The notes below the pieces were generated by a model, which was not told the origin of the DNA, searched no databases, and worked only from the letters and a program-made list of their open reading frames with translations. A DNA stretch of 64,000 bases, taken from Taenia hydatigena (Eukaryota; Platyhelminthes; Cestoda; Cyclophyllidea; Taeniidae). The stretch covers positions 20,848,967-20,912,966 of the forward strand of contig JADWOT020000006.1 of NCBI GenBank assembly GCA_036345935.2, read 5' to 3'. Made by a program: the position numbers and the translations under genes. Positions 62,681 to 64,000 of this stretch are shown one piece after another (position 1 is the first letter of the stretch; each line of letters opens with the position of its first letter).

Positions 62681-64000
62681 ACAAAGTGGAAAAGGGGAAC
62701 AAATTCCTTCAAACCGTGAATGAGTGTGCAAATTTCGAGCGCAACCTAATTGACTAGGTACTTTTGTCCCTTATAATTGTCTCACAGTCGAAAACTACTT
62801 AAAAAGGATTCAGCAGTCAACTTTCTCTCCTCTTTAGCTTCCTATTTCTCTCCCGTCCCCTCCTCCAAACCACAGGCAGTCTTACTCCTATTTCATAGAC
62901 TGACTGAGGGGAAAAGTGGTCTCCTTTAAGCTTGAGACAACCTGACAACTTGGGGTAAGGTAGTTAATAGAGTACATAGCTCTTAAGCTCTTAGTGCGAG
63001 GGGAAACACAAATGGACAGCAGATAAAAGTTCGTTTTCCATCACTTTACTACCAGGCATTTTACAGGCTTCGTCAGCAGAATACATTGTGACAAAAGGAC
63101 GTCAGTTCTTCTATGGCCTTAAACAAGACTACTGATCGTGTTGACGGATGGATGAATGGGTGGATAGATGGATGTGGAATGGATGAATAAGAGATACACA
63201 ATTCCGCTTCCTTATTAATACTTTTAAGCACATAAATTTGCAAATTTTAGTACTTTTTCAGATAAGGTAACAAGCAAAATTGACTGGAAATGCTCTTCAT
63301 CGTGTCTGTCTTCGTCTACTTTCTACAAGTGGACAGAATGATAATTTGAGGCGAAAGAAAGCGGGAAAGGGAGAGAGGAAATAATGACGCTTGAGTAAAC
63401 TGTTTTTTTTTGGGCTAGAAGGGGTAAAAAAGAGGCACCTTATTTCGACCTAAGAGAGGCGATAATTAGAGGCTTTGATGGTGAATTCTCTTAGGTCGGA
63501 TTGATGAAGCGTGTGGGGCAATGGATTGGTAGCTAGCCAACTATAAAATATCTGCAAGTCCAATTTCTTTTTCCTCTCCTTTCTTTCCGTAATTACTCGT
63601 ATATTTCTAAAGTGGGAAAAATGCCAGCGTCGATGGAAAAGTTCTACGATATTTTAATTTGCCTTCTTCCAGTCTAGACGCGGAAAACATCACACACAGT
63701 CGACACCATCTTCCCTCCGTGTTGGTAAGTGGGTGTGGGGAGGGAGGGGGGGGACAAAATTTGGAAGTAAAGGTAATTTGTTAATTAAATGCCTCCTTGG
63801 CGGCAAGTCTTCTCAATCTCATTTGCATACCTTCACAGAAGTTGGCAGAAAGGAGGAGGGCGACCAAATAGACAAACAAACCAAGTATGAATCAGTGATT
63901 GGCATACCCTCTAATTAATCAGATCCATTCGCACGTCAAAAGGGAGAGGGAGGGAGGCGGTCTTAATTTTAAAAACATCCCGTCTTATAAATGGAACTTA
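62681..64000. other. Upstream flank of the LRR-Ig gene
   Basis: 1.3 kb without a supported gene. It has a perfect 12-bp stem-loop (63446-63457 with 63487-63498, 29-nt loop) and short GA/GT-rich tracts near 63730. Confidence 0.5.

Overview
The window looks like nuclear DNA of a metazoan, most likely a parasitic flatworm (cestode-like). This is inferred from gene structure: introns of 35-40 nt occur beside introns of 1-2 kb, several 3' splice acceptors lie 0-11 nt upstream of the start codon (as in spliced-leader trans-splicing), the intergenic DNA is AT-rich, and there is a short one-peptide neuropeptide precursor. No bacterial operon, rRNA, CRISPR array or intact transposon was seen. All exon models come from reading splice sites and phases by eye.

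Left part (1-16 kb). A three-exon neuropeptide precursor lies at 616..240 (minus). A small secreted-peptide gene lies at 4464..4147 (minus) inside a roughly 1-kb tandem duplication. A SIRT7-type sirtuin has six exons at 15795..12379 (minus). The 3' part of the SIRT7 locus (intron 4, exon 5, most of exon 6) is repeated in inverted orientation at 5050..6741. It forms the left arm of a large inverted repeat whose right arm is the SIRT7 gene itself. A diverged copy of the secreted-peptide signal exon sits antisense in SIRT7 intron 4.

Middle (16-27 kb). An unidentified acidic-tail, probably nuclear protein is encoded at 18104..16626 (minus). Divergently, a RILP-like (RILPL1-type, RH1/RH2) Rab-effector gene runs from 20366 to at least 25584 (plus).

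Right part (27-64 kb). From 27 to about 59 kb I can support no protein-coding gene. This stretch carries three more inverted repeats with unrelated arm sequences: 27640-28676/30609-31640, 39126-40380/41699-42944, and the older 48094-48445/48900-49212. At the right end, an LRR-Ig single-pass membrane receptor (Kekkon/LIG type) is encoded in two exons at 62673..59842 (minus).

The genes do not form a pathway: a chromatin deacylase, a vesicle/cilium Rab effector, a cell-surface receptor and secreted peptides simply share the region. The most unusual property is four independent large inverted repeats in 64 kb, three of them nearly identical between arms. They are either a local mode of inverted duplication or an assembly or amplification artefact.
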